From Pseudomonas xantholysinigenes (GTDB taxonomy: Bacteria > Pseudomonadota > Gammaproteobacteria > Pseudomonadales > Pseudomonadaceae): DNA of 64,000 nucleotides. The notes below the pieces were generated by a model. It was given only the letters and a program-made list of their open reading frames with translations, was not told the origin of the DNA and ran no database searches. The position numbers and the translations under genes were made by a program. The stretch lies in the NCBI RefSeq assembly GCF_014268885.2, contig NZ_CP077095.1, positions 124,001 to 188,000 on the forward strand, read 5' to 3'. The stretch's first letter is position 1, and each line of letters starts with the position of its first letter. Shown piece after piece: positions 25,757 through 34,973 of the stretch.

Positions 25757-26773
25757 TTATTGCAGATTTGCCTTCAGCGCCTGCGCCGCCTGGTCCATGG
25801 CACTGCGCACGCTGGGCACGTCGCTCAGCACGTTGAGCAGGCCGTAGTCATGGATCAGGCCGTTGTAGCGCACGGCGGTCACCGGAACCCCGGCGGCGTC
25901 CAGCTTGCGGGCGTAGGCTTCGCCTTCGTCGCGCAGCACGTCCATCTCGGCGGTCTGCACCAGGGCCGGTGGCAGGCCTTGCAACTGCTCGAGGCTGGCG
26001 CGCAGCGGCGAGGCATGGATGTCGTCGCGCTGGCGCGGGTCGGTGGTGTAGTTGTTCCAGAACCACTGCATCATGTTGCGGGTCAGGAAGTGACCTTCGG
26101 CGAACTGGTTATACGAGGCGTTGTTGAAGTTGGCGTCGGTCACCGGCCACAACAGGGCCTGGAAGCGCAGCTTCGGCGTGCCGGCCTCCTTGGCCTTCAG
26201 TGCCACCACTGCGGCCATGTTGCCGCCGGCACTGTTGCCGGCTACCGCCAGGCGGCTGCCGTCCACGCCGATCTCCTTGCCGTGCTCGGCGACCCAGCGG
26301 GTGGCGGCATAGGCCTGGTTGATCGCGGTGGGGAACTTCGCTTCTGGTGATCGTTGGTAGTCGACGTATACCGCTGCGGCACCCGAGCCCACCACCAGGT
26401 CACGAATCAGGCGTTCATGGGTGGAATAGTCGCCCAGCACCCAGCCACCGCCATGGAAGTACATGAACACTGGCAGGTCACCCTTTGCGCCTTCAGGCCG
26501 CACGATGCGAATTTCCAGCGGCTGGCCATCGACCTGGATGGTCCGGCGTTCGACGCGAATCCCCGAGAGGTCCACCTTCACCCCGGCTTGGGCACCGGTC
26601 AGTACCGCGCGGGCATCCTGGGGCGAGAGGGTTTCCAGCGGCTTGCCGCCACCTGCGGCCAGGGTATCGAGGAAGCCCTGGGTGGTGTGCTCGACACCGG
26701 GGCTGCCGGCGGCGAAGGCGCTGTTTACGGCGAGGGTCAGCAGGCCGGCGGTCAAGGTGTGGGACAGTTTCAT
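25757..26773 (-). CDS. Exported alpha/beta hydrolase (HSL-type esterase)
   Basis: A 338-aa protein with signal peptide MKLSHTLTAGLLTLAVNSAFA. The hormone-sensitive-lipase family motif HGGGW is at 107-111, forming the oxyanion hole; the nucleophile Ser181 is in GNSAGG. The acid is probably in AEMDVLRDEG and the base histidine in LIHDYG. A periplasmic short-chain esterase or acyl hydrolase is likely. Ends at a REP pair shared with the antiporter promoter side. Confidence 0.9.
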   Translation of the reverse strand: MKLSHTLTAGLLTLAVNSAFAAGSPGVEHTTQGFLDTLAAGGGKPLETLSPQDARAVLTGAQAGVKVDLSGIRVERRTIQVDGQPLEIRIVRPEGAKGDLPVFMYFHGGGWVLGDYSTHERLIRDLVVGSGAAAVYVDYQRSPEAKFPTAINQAYAATRWVAEHGKEIGVDGSRLAVAGNSAGGNMAAVVALKAKEAGTPKLRFQALLWPVTDANFNNASYNQFAEGHFLTRNMMQWFWNNYTTDPRQRDDIHASPLRASLEQLQGLPPALVQTAEMDVLRDEGEAYARKLDAAGVPVTAVRYNGLIHDYGLLNVLSDVPSVRSAMDQAAQALKANLQ

Positions 26774-26965
26774 GGTCTAGCTCCTTTGGGGTTCGAGTCG
26801 TGGCTCGGTTCTGGTTGCTGAGGACGAAGGGTCATGATCGTTCTCTGGGTTCTGCTCAATGGCAGCGTCGACTGCTTGCTGCGTGAGACAAATAATGTGC
26901 GCTAATATTTAGCGTGCAAAATATATTTCCGCTATGACACTGATTGAGTGCGTCTTGGCTGGATG

Positions 26966-27053
26966 CTGTGGGAGCGGGTTTACCCGCGAACACCCGCGAA
27001 GCGGGTGCCTGGCTCCGCGGTGCCTGTTTCGCGGTTGAACCCGCTCCCACAAG
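26966..27053. repeat. REP inverted pair with extra hairpin
   Basis: GTGGGAGCGGGTTTACCCGCGAA at 26969-26990 faces TTCGCGGTTGAACCCGCTCC at 27028-27047. Between them CACCCGCGAAGCGGGTG forms a further small stem. It is placed directly after the comM stop codon. Confidence 0.8.
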
Positions 27054-27062
27054 GGGCTGGCA

Positions 27063-28550
<1,488 letters not shown>

Positions 28551-28577
28551 GGGCACTCCGTGTTTGCGTGTAAGGGG

Positions 28578-28654
28578 CCGCGTCCTGCGGCCTGGCAAAG
28601 CTTAGTGGTGCTCCTGGGCGGGTGGACGAGAAGAGTGCGTCGAGGTTTTTCCGG
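28578..28654. repeat. 77-bp direct repeat flanking the toxin-antitoxin pair, left copy
   Basis: Matches 29369-29445 without gaps, with about 9 differences in 77 by eye (shared core GGCAAAGCTTAGTGGTG and GGTGGACGAGAAGAGTGCGT). It lies just upstream of comM. The two copies are 791 bp apart and enclose only the toxin-antitoxin module. Confidence 0.85.
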
Positions 28655-28682
28655 GTCAGCCCGCCTTTCTGACTGTTGTATC

Positions 28683-28710
28683 TGGACAGGGCGAGGCTAA
28701 GGTCTAGAAT
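28683..28710 (+). promoter_or_regulatory. Predicted sigma70 promoter and operator of the antitoxin gene
   Basis: TGGACA (28683-28688) and TAGAAT (28705-28710) are separated by 16 bp. Immediately downstream are the small palindromes TGTGGTCACA (28710-28719) and GTAGCTAC (28722-28729), good candidates for autoregulation by the antitoxin, as is usual for DinJ/RelB proteins. Confidence 0.6.
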
Positions 28711-28750
28711 GTGGTCACAACGTAGCTACAAAGTGCTTAAGGGGAGTCTC

Positions 28751-29017
28751 ATGGCCCATACCGAAGTCGTTCGCACGCGCATCGATAGCGAACTGAAGAC
28801 CAACGCGACAAGAATCCTGGAGGAAATGGGCATCACCGTTTCCCAGGCCATCCGCATGATGCTGGTCCAAGTCGTACAGACCAAGGCGCTGCCGTTCGAA
28901 GTGAAGGCTTTGTCGCTAAACGAGCGAGCCCGCCAGGTAATGGAAGCCCAGGACCGTGAGCGTACCGTGCAGACGCATGACAACGCCGAGGCGTTGTTCA
29001 AGGACCTGGGTATTTGA
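28751..29017 (+). CDS. RelB/DinJ-family antitoxin
   Basis: An 88-aa protein with an N-terminal ribbon-helix-helix domain: TEVVRTRIDSELKTNATRIL then EEMGITVSQAIRMMLVQVV, the DinJ/RelB pattern. The C-terminal part would wrap the toxin. ATG 28751 has AGGGGAG 5-6 bases upstream. Its stop is 9 bp from the stop of the YafQ-like gene on the opposite strand, so the pair is convergent instead of forming the usual antitoxin-toxin operon. Confidence 0.88.
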   Translation: MAHTEVVRTRIDSELKTNATRILEEMGITVSQAIRMMLVQVVQTKALPFEVKALSLNERARQVMEAQDRERTVQTHDNAEALFKDLGI

Positions 29018-29026
29018 GTCAAGGGT

Positions 29027-29299
29027 CTATTCGAACAGGTAGTTGTGTGGGCCGGTCTGTTCCAAGGTGATGGTGCCGGCTCTGATGTCGCATTGGTAGA
29101 TTAGCCACCAGTCGTAACTGACGAGGCAGCACCAGCGACCGGGCGCCCCTACCAGCTGACCATCACAGTGCCTGGGCGGCAGCGGGAGCTGCTTTTCCAG
29201 GTGGCGGATGACATCCTTGAAGGCGGCAAGGTCTGGGCCCCTGCTTAGTTGCAACCGAAAGTCGGCCCGGAATTGTTCGGTGGTCTGGATTTTGAACAT
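29027..29299 (-). CDS. YafQ/RelE-superfamily toxin, convergent with its antitoxin
   Basis: A 90-aa protein of YafQ size. Recognisable are the N-terminal FKIQTTEQFRADFRL, the central DLAAFKDVIRHLEKQLPLPP, the SYDWWLIYQ strand and the C-terminal TGPHNYLF. Asp63, Trp64, His85 and Phe89 correspond to YafQ residues used in mRNA cleavage, but the two central histidines of E. coli YafQ (50 and 63) appear replaced (Leu58 at the second). GGAGG lies 7-8 bases before ATG 29299. As a ribosome-dependent mRNA interferase this is an inference; activity may be altered. It must have its own promoter. Confidence 0.82.
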   Translation of the reverse strand: MFKIQTTEQFRADFRLQLSRGPDLAAFKDVIRHLEKQLPLPPRHCDGQLVGAPGRWCCLVSYDWWLIYQCDIRAGTITLEQTGPHNYLFE

Positions 29300-29368
29300 T
29301 GGAGGCCTCCCGCCGGGTTGCGCGACGGGAGTTTCGGTTGGGGTTGGCACTCCAGGTTCGCGTGAAAG

Positions 29369-29445
29369 CCGCAGCCTGCGGCTTGGCAAAGCTTAGTGGT
29401 GCGCTTGGGGAGGTGGACGAGAAGAGTGCGTCGAGTTTTGTCCGG
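29369..29445. repeat. 77-bp direct repeat flanking the toxin-antitoxin pair, right copy
   Basis: The right partner of 28578-28654, same orientation and length. It overlaps the 3' end of the DUF2493 gene, so the last 17 or so codons of that gene (ending SRPPPQAHH) are made of repeat sequence. Confidence 0.85.
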
Positions 29446-29827
29446 CCTGGCACTCAGTACTGTTGGCGCCTGCCGCCCGAGGCTGCCTGCCGCAGATCAC
29501 CGGAATCCCCGAACCCCGCGCCCGTGCCAGCAGCTCCTCGGTATCGTCGCCGCCCGGCAGCGCCAGCACCAGGTCGGGCCGGCTGTCACGCAGCATAAAG
29601 ACGTTGCGCAAGCGCTCGGCCAGCTTGCCGTGCAGCTGCCAGTTGGGCGGGTAGCGCACGATGTCGGCGCCCTGTTCGCGGGCCCAGCCTTCGATCTCGC
29701 CGCCCAGGTGCTGGCTGCCGCCGTGGATCAGTACCCGGATCGGTTGCTGGCGCTGGAGGGCGTCCAGCGCCTGGCGGCAGCGTTGGCTGTCGGCGTAGTT
29801 GCGCCCTGCGCAGATCAGTACGCGCAT
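29393..29827 (-). CDS. DUF2493 / SLOG-domain protein (YpsA-related)
   Basis: A 144-aa protein beginning MRVLICAGRNYAD, the hallmark of DUF2493, a Rossmann-like SLOG nucleotide-binding family; IHGGSQHLGGEIEGWA and LVLALPGGDDTEELLARA are the phosphate-binding loops. The C-terminus after ICGRQP is low-complexity and partly encoded by the 77-bp repeat. ATG 29827 has GAGGGGG just upstream and lies 11 bp after the mgtA stop, so it should be co-transcribed with mgtA. Function unknown; SLOG proteins bind or make nucleotide-derived ligands. Confidence 0.8.
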   Translation of the reverse strand: MRVLICAGRNYADSQRCRQALDALQRQQPIRVLIHGGSQHLGGEIEGWAREQGADIVRYPPNWQLHGKLAERLRNVFMLRDSRPDLVLALPGGDDTEELLARARGSGIPVICGRQPRAAGANSTECQAGQNSTHSSRPPPQAHH

Positions 29828-29837
29828 GCCCACCCCC

Positions 29838-32549
29838 TCAGAACCACTGGCCGAAGCGGCGGATGTACAGGGTCTTCATGCCCTGGGCCACCAGGCAGTA
29901 GCCCAGCAGGGTGGCGGCCAGCCACGGGAAGTATTCCCACGGCAGCGGCACCAGCCCGACCATCGCTCCCAGCGGCGAGAACGGGATGTAGATGCCCAGG
30001 CACATGACCAGGCCGGTGGCCAGGATCACCGGCAGCGCCGCGGTGCTCTGGAAGAACGGCACCTTGCGGGTGCGCAGCATGTGCACCACCAGCGTTTGTG
30101 ACAGCAGCCCCTCGATGAACCATCCGGACTGGAACAGCGCCTGCATTTCCACGCTGTTGGCGGCGAACACGTACCACATCAGGGCGAAGGTGGTGATGTC
30201 GAAGATTGATGAAGTAGGGCCGATCCACAGCATGAAACGGCCGATGTTGCGGGCATCCCACTTGCGTGGCTCGCGCAGGAACTCCTTGTCCATGCGGTCC
30301 CACGGCAGCGACAGCTGGGAGAAGTCGTACATCAGGTTCTGCAGCAGCAGGTGGATCGCCAGCATCGGCATGAACGGGATGAACGCGCTGGCCACCAGCA
30401 CCGAGAACACGTTGCCGAAGTTGGAGCTGGCGGTCATGCACAGGTACTTCATGATGTTGCCGAAGGTTTCACGGCCCTTGAGCACGCCTTCTTCCAGCAC
30501 CATCAGGCTCTTTTCCAGGAGGATGATGTCGGCTGACTCCTTGGCGATGTCGGTGCCGCTGTCCACCGAGATGCCCACGTCGGCATCGCGCAGCGCCGGG
30601 GCGTCGTTGATGCCGTCGCCGAGGAAGCCCACGGTGTGGCCGTTGGCCTGCAGCGCCTTGAGCACCCGCGATTTCTGCAGCGGGGTGAGCTTGGCGAACA
30701 CCGTGCGTTCTTCGGCCAGCGCCTTGAGCTGGGGATCGTCCAGACGCTCGATATCCTGGCCAAGCAGCGGCTGGCCCGGTTCCAGGCCGACTTCACGGCA
30801 GACCTTGCAGGTGACCACCGGGTTGTCGCCGGTCAGCACCTTCACCTTCACCCCCATCTCGCGCAGCGCGGCGATGGCCGGGCCGGCGGTTTCCTTGGGC
30901 GGGTCGAGGAAGGTCAGGAAGCCTTGGATCACCAGCTCGCGCTCGTCATCGGTGTGGTACTGGGGCTTGCCGGCGGCGGCCGGAATGTCGCGGGTGCCGA
31001 CCAGCAGCACGCGGAAACCGTCCTGGTTGTAGGCGCTGGCGGTGGCCAGCAACTGCTGGCGTCGCCCGGCATCCAGGGCGACCCGCTGACCGCCTTCTTC
31101 CACGTGGGTGGCGATGGCCAGCATTTCCTCGACGGCGCCCTTGCTCACCAGCAAGTGATTGCCCAGGGCATCCTTGACGATCACCGACAGACGCCGGCGG
31201 ATGAAGTCGAAGGGCAGCTCGTCGACCTTGGCGTAGGCATAGGGGGGCTGGAAGCCCTGGTCTTCGCCGGCGAAACGCAGCACGGCCTGGTCCATCAGGT
31301 TCTTCACGCCGCTCTGGTGGTGGCTGTTGAGCCAGGCCAGCTCGAGCAGGCGCGGGTCCTTGTGGCCGCTGGCGTCGACGTGGTGCTCGAGGATGATGCG
31401 GTCCTGGGTCAGGGTGCCGGTCTTGTCGGTGCATAGCACATCCATCGAGCCGAAGTTCTGAATGGCGTTGAGGCGTTTGACCACCACCTTGCGCCGGGCC
31501 ATGGCCACGGCGCCCTTGGCCAGGTTGGCGCTGACGATCATCGGCAGCATTTCCGGGGTCAGGCCAACGGCCACGGCCAGGGCGAACAGGAAGGCGTCGC
31601 TCCAGTCGCCCTTGACCACGCCGTTGAGCATGAACACCACCGGCACCATCACCAGCATGAAGCGGATCAACAGGCGGCTGACGCTGTTCACCCCACGGTC
31701 GAAGGCGGTTTGGCTGCGCGAGCCGACGATGGCCTTGGCCAGCGAACCGAAATAGGTGCGCTTGCCGGTGGCCACCACCACGGCGCGGGCGCGGCCGCTA
31801 ACCACATTGGTGCCCATGAAGCCGATGTTGGGCAGATCCAGCAGGCCGCTTTCATCGTTGGCACTGTCGGCGGCGGACTTCTGTGCGACGTGGCCGAGGG
31901 TGTCGTACTTTTCCACCGGCAGCGCTTCGCCGGTGAGCACCGCCTGGCTGATGAACAGGTCGCGGGACTCGATGAGGCGAATATCGGCGGGGATCATGTC
32001 GCCGGCGGCCAGTTGCACGATATCGCCGACCACCAGTTCGCTCATCGGCACTTCGCGCAGGCGCGCCGGCTGGTCGTGGCGCTCGCGGCGCAGCACGGTG
32101 GCGGTGGTACGGACCATGGCCTTGAGCGCATCGGCGGCCTTGCCCGAGCGGTACTCCTGCCAGAAGCGCAGCAGGCTGCTGAGGCTGACCATGGTCATGA
32201 TGATGATGACTTTGGTCAGGTCCGCTTCTTCCAGGTCGCCGGCGCGTAGCGGCAACCAATAATCGGTGACGAAGCTGATGCCGGCGAGGGTGAGCAGCAC
32301 ATAGATGAAGGGGTTGTGCAGGGCCTTGAGCAGTTGCACCAGGGCCGGTTGCGGCTTGTCATGGGCAACCTGGTTGGCGCCATCGCGCTGCAGGCGCTTG
32401 GCGGCTTCGTGCTCGGTCAGGCCAAGCTCGCTGGCGTCGAGGTTGGCCAGGGTCACGGCCAGGCCGTTGCGTGCCTCACGGGCGGCGCGCATGGACAGGC
32501 GGGCATCGTCGCTGGCTTTGCTGTGGGTGTTGCGGTCTTTAACGGTCAT
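29838..32549 (-). CDS. mgtA: Magnesium-translocating P-type ATPase MgtA
   Basis: A 903-aa P3B-type ATPase for Mg2+ uptake across the inner membrane. The phosphorylation site is DKTGTLT with Asp375; TGEAL is in the actuator domain and GDGINDAPALRDADVG forms the hinge. The last 250 residues hold the C-terminal helices (TASSNFGNVFSVL, LLLQNLMYDFSQL). ATG 32549 with GCAGGAGC upstream is chosen instead of 32585. A leader of several hundred bases with a proline-rich small ORF precedes it. DUF2493 follows as a probable second cistron. Confidence 0.94.
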   Translation of the reverse strand: MTVKDRNTHSKASDDARLSMRAAREARNGLAVTLANLDASELGLTEHEAAKRLQRDGANQVAHDKPQPALVQLLKALHNPFIYVLLTLAGISFVTDYWLPLRAGDLEEADLTKVIIIMTMVSLSSLLRFWQEYRSGKAADALKAMVRTTATVLRRERHDQPARLREVPMSELVVGDIVQLAAGDMIPADIRLIESRDLFISQAVLTGEALPVEKYDTLGHVAQKSAADSANDESGLLDLPNIGFMGTNVVSGRARAVVVATGKRTYFGSLAKAIVGSRSQTAFDRGVNSVSRLLIRFMLVMVPVVFMLNGVVKGDWSDAFLFALAVAVGLTPEMLPMIVSANLAKGAVAMARRKVVVKRLNAIQNFGSMDVLCTDKTGTLTQDRIILEHHVDASGHKDPRLLELAWLNSHHQSGVKNLMDQAVLRFAGEDQGFQPPYAYAKVDELPFDFIRRRLSVIVKDALGNHLLVSKGAVEEMLAIATHVEEGGQRVALDAGRRQQLLATASAYNQDGFRVLLVGTRDIPAAAGKPQYHTDDERELVIQGFLTFLDPPKETAGPAIAALREMGVKVKVLTGDNPVVTCKVCREVGLEPGQPLLGQDIERLDDPQLKALAEERTVFAKLTPLQKSRVLKALQANGHTVGFLGDGINDAPALRDADVGISVDSGTDIAKESADIILLEKSLMVLEEGVLKGRETFGNIMKYLCMTASSNFGNVFSVLVASAFIPFMPMLAIHLLLQNLMYDFSQLSLPWDRMDKEFLREPRKWDARNIGRFMLWIGPTSSIFDITTFALMWYVFAANSVEMQALFQSGWFIEGLLSQTLVVHMLRTRKVPFFQSTAALPVILATGLVMCLGIYIPFSPLGAMVGLVPLPWEYFPWLAATLLGYCLVAQGMKTLYIRRFGQWF

Positions 32550-32883
32550 TTGGCTGTGCTCCTGCCGCAGGAGGCGGCACGACACACAGTCGACTCACGG
32601 TAGGGAAGGTGAGTGAACGTGTCCCGTGTCGCAATGATTCAAACAATGAAAAACGTGATTTTTCCGACGTTTACGTGTTCGCTGGCGAATGCCGGAAATA
32701 AGATCGGCAGCGAACTTTCTACTGGCTGATTCCATGGTCGGTTAATGCCTTTGTTAAAAGGTGGGCAATAGAATTCCAACAAACTTTAATTGCTTAAAGT
32801 TCGGAAGTTTCTGACGATTTAAATAGTGTCAGTTCAGCGAGCGGACAGCATCGCGCGCATCACTGCAGGCAGCAACGGGCGCG
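32550..32883 (-). promoter_or_regulatory. Long untranslated leader between a small ORF and mgtA
   Basis: About 330 bases lie between the stop of the small ORF (32884) and the mgtA start, AT-rich in the middle (TTTAAATCGTCAGAAAC..., 32760-32830) with no coding frame. In enterobacteria a comparable mgtA leader senses Mg2+ and proline levels; here the same layout is seen but structure and function are unproven. Confidence 0.45.
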
Positions 32884-32994
32884 CTATCGACTGGGTGGTT
32901 CCAGGGACGAGGGCAGGGCCCAGCCGAGGACAGGACGGTATGGGGCCTTGTACGTACAGGCGCACAGGCGAGGGATGGCGATATCGAGGTTCAT
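32884..32994 (-). CDS. Proline-rich 36-aa small ORF upstream of mgtA, candidate leader peptide
   Basis: Reading from ATG 32994, with CGGAGG 8-9 bases upstream, the frame begins MNLDIAIPRLCACTYKAPYR and ends EPPSR before TAG at 32884. Six of 36 residues are proline, with a Pro-Pro near the end; there are two Cys and one Trp. It ends 334 bp before mgtA. In Salmonella, the proline-rich mgtL leader peptide controls mgtA; the position and composition suggest an analogous element, without sequence similarity being shown. Confidence 0.45.
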   Translation of the reverse strand: MNLDIAIPRLCACTYKAPYRPVLGWALPSSLEPPSR

Positions 32995-33298
32995 GAGCTT
33001 GCCTCCGACCGGGCGGGCACCCGGGGCGGCAAGCTACGGCGGAGCAACAGGCTCTGGCGCGGCTTGCCCGACCTAGGGGCGGGCCCGGAGTTCCGGTTCA
33101 AGTGCCTGGCGGCCAACGGCTACCAGACAGCGACTAGATACTGTGTCCATTGAATTCTTCGTGAGTTGAAATAAAGGCCCGCTTTTCGGGGCGGGTGAAC
33201 TTTATGCAAAGCATAGCGGGGAAGTCAACCGGGAAGGCGTAACTTAAATAAGTTTCATCTGTAGGGAAGTGAATTAATGCAATGCACTGCGCAAGTGC

Positions 33299-33427
33299 TA
33301 TCGCGGGGCAAGCCCGCTCCTACAGGTTGGCGTAGTACCTGTAGGAGCGGCTTTAGCCGCGAACACCGGCGAAGCCGGTGCCATCCACCGCGTCGCTTGC
33401 TTCGCGGCTGAAGCCGCTCCCACAGGG
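33299..33427. repeat. Composite REP cluster
   Basis: Three REP-like units: CGGGGCAAGCCCGCTCCTACAGG (33304-33326), CCTGTAGGAGCGGCTTTAGCCGCGAA (33338-33363) and TTCGCGGCTGAAGCCGCTCC (33401-33420), with an extra CACCGGCGAAGCCGGTG stem between the second and third. Both the CTCCTACAG and CTCCCACAG variants occur. It lies beyond the 3' end of the Mop gene. Confidence 0.8.
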
Positions 33428-33468
33428 TGCGTGGCTCCTGCCGGGTCAAGGCAGAAGCGGGCATTTGA

Positions 33469-33897
33469 TCAGGCCTTGGCGCCCAGGATGATGTGCGAGG
33501 CCTTGATCAACGCAGTAGCCTTCGCGCCAGGCTTGAGGCCAAGGTCCTGTACCGCTTCGCGGGTGACGATGGCATACACCTCGGTGCCGCCCGACAGCTT
33601 CAGCACCACCTCGGCATTCACCGCGCCGTCGCCGACCCGCACTACTTCGCCTTCCAGGCTGTTGCGCGCAGACAGCTTGTAGCCGGCGGCATCGGTCATC
33701 AGCACCACCCAAGGCGCCTTGACCAGCGCCACGGCCTGCTTGCCGACATTGATGTTGAGGTTGTGCAGGCTGGCCATGGTGACCACCGCTACCAGCTTCT
33801 CGCCACCGGCGAGGGTCAGTTCGACCTCGGCGTTGACCGCACCTGGCTTGATATCGCTGACCGAACCTTCAAAGACATTACGGGCACTGACTTTCAT
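33469..33897 (-). CDS. Molybdopterin/molybdate-binding protein with two Mop (TOBE) domains
   Basis: A 142-aa protein made of two similar Mop halves: MKVSARNVFEGSV...GAVNAEVEL...HNLNINVGKQAVALVKAPWV and YKLSARNSLEGEV...GAVNAEVVL...LGLKPGAKATALIKASHI. This is the di-Mop arrangement of cytosolic molybdate-storage proteins. ATG 33897 with CGGAGTG upstream is chosen over a start three codons earlier. No mod transport genes are adjacent. Confidence 0.9.
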   Translation of the reverse strand: MKVSARNVFEGSVSDIKPGAVNAEVELTLAGGEKLVAVVTMASLHNLNINVGKQAVALVKAPWVVLMTDAAGYKLSARNSLEGEVVRVGDGAVNAEVVLKLSGGTEVYAIVTREAVQDLGLKPGAKATALIKASHIILGAKA

Positions 33898-33921
33898 GGC
33901 AAACACTCCGTGTATCGATTG

Positions 33922-34185
33922 TTATTCTGCGGTGGGCGGTGCCATCCGGGTTTCCAGATCGGCGACTTGCTTTTCCAGCGCCTCAAGACGGGCACGGGTA
34001 CGGGCCAGCACCACCATCTGGCTGTCGAACTCTTCGCGGCTGACCAGGTCGAGCTTGCTGAAGGCACCCTGCATCAACACCTTGAACTGGCTCTCGAGCT
34101 CGGCGCGGGGTTGTGCGGTGTCGCCGCTGAACAGGCGCGAGGCCTGGTCGCTCAGGGCGTCGAGAAAGGCTTTGGGGGCGAGCAT
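33922..34185 (-). CDS. ubiK: Ubiquinone biosynthesis accessory factor UbiK (BMFP family)
   Basis: An 87-aa mostly helical protein ending in a coiled coil (VVLARTRARLEALEKQVADLE), matching the YqiC/BMFP family. UbiK binds lipids and UbiJ and assists the soluble Ubi complex under oxygen. The start is at MLAPKAFLDALSDQ. It is divergent from glnK, from which 400 bp of regulatory DNA separate it, the same neighbourhood as in other pseudomonads. Confidence 0.9.
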   Translation of the reverse strand: MLAPKAFLDALSDQASRLFSGDTAQPRAELESQFKVLMQGAFSKLDLVSREEFDSQMVVLARTRARLEALEKQVADLETRMAPPTAE

Positions 34186-34250
34186 GTCTGGCTATCCGCT
34201 GATCAGTGAAAGGCCAGGAGTGTAGCACGCCGCCAACGACCACCTGCGCT

Positions 34251-34298
34251 GCACGCTTTTCGCGCAGGGCGGCCAAAGGTCGCGCACCGAAGTTGTGC
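34251..34298 (+). promoter_or_regulatory. Two predicted NtrC binding sites upstream of glnK
   Basis: GCACCGAAGTTGTGC at 34284-34298 is an exact GCAC-N7-GTGC, the NtrC core. GCACGCTTTTCGCGC at 34251-34265 is a one-mismatch version. Their centres are 33 bp apart, about three helical turns, on the same face of the helix. They lie 75-125 bp before the sigma54 promoter, a normal enhancer distance. Confidence 0.75.
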
Positions 34299-34371
34299 AG
34301 CTTTTCCCTGCTGGCAACTGGCCAATCCGCCCCTTTTCGCGCAAGTCGCTGTTTTTGGAAGCTTTGCCTGA

Positions 34372-34926
<555 letters not shown>

Positions 34927-34973
34927 GCCGCAACAAAAGCCTCACCAAACCCAACGCCCCAGGAGAAAACAAC

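Noticed and set aside
33255..33464. A 69-codon minus-strand frame near 33.3 kb
   Set aside because: It is made of REP sequence (GAGLPRD, LWERLQPRSK patterns recur at every REP).
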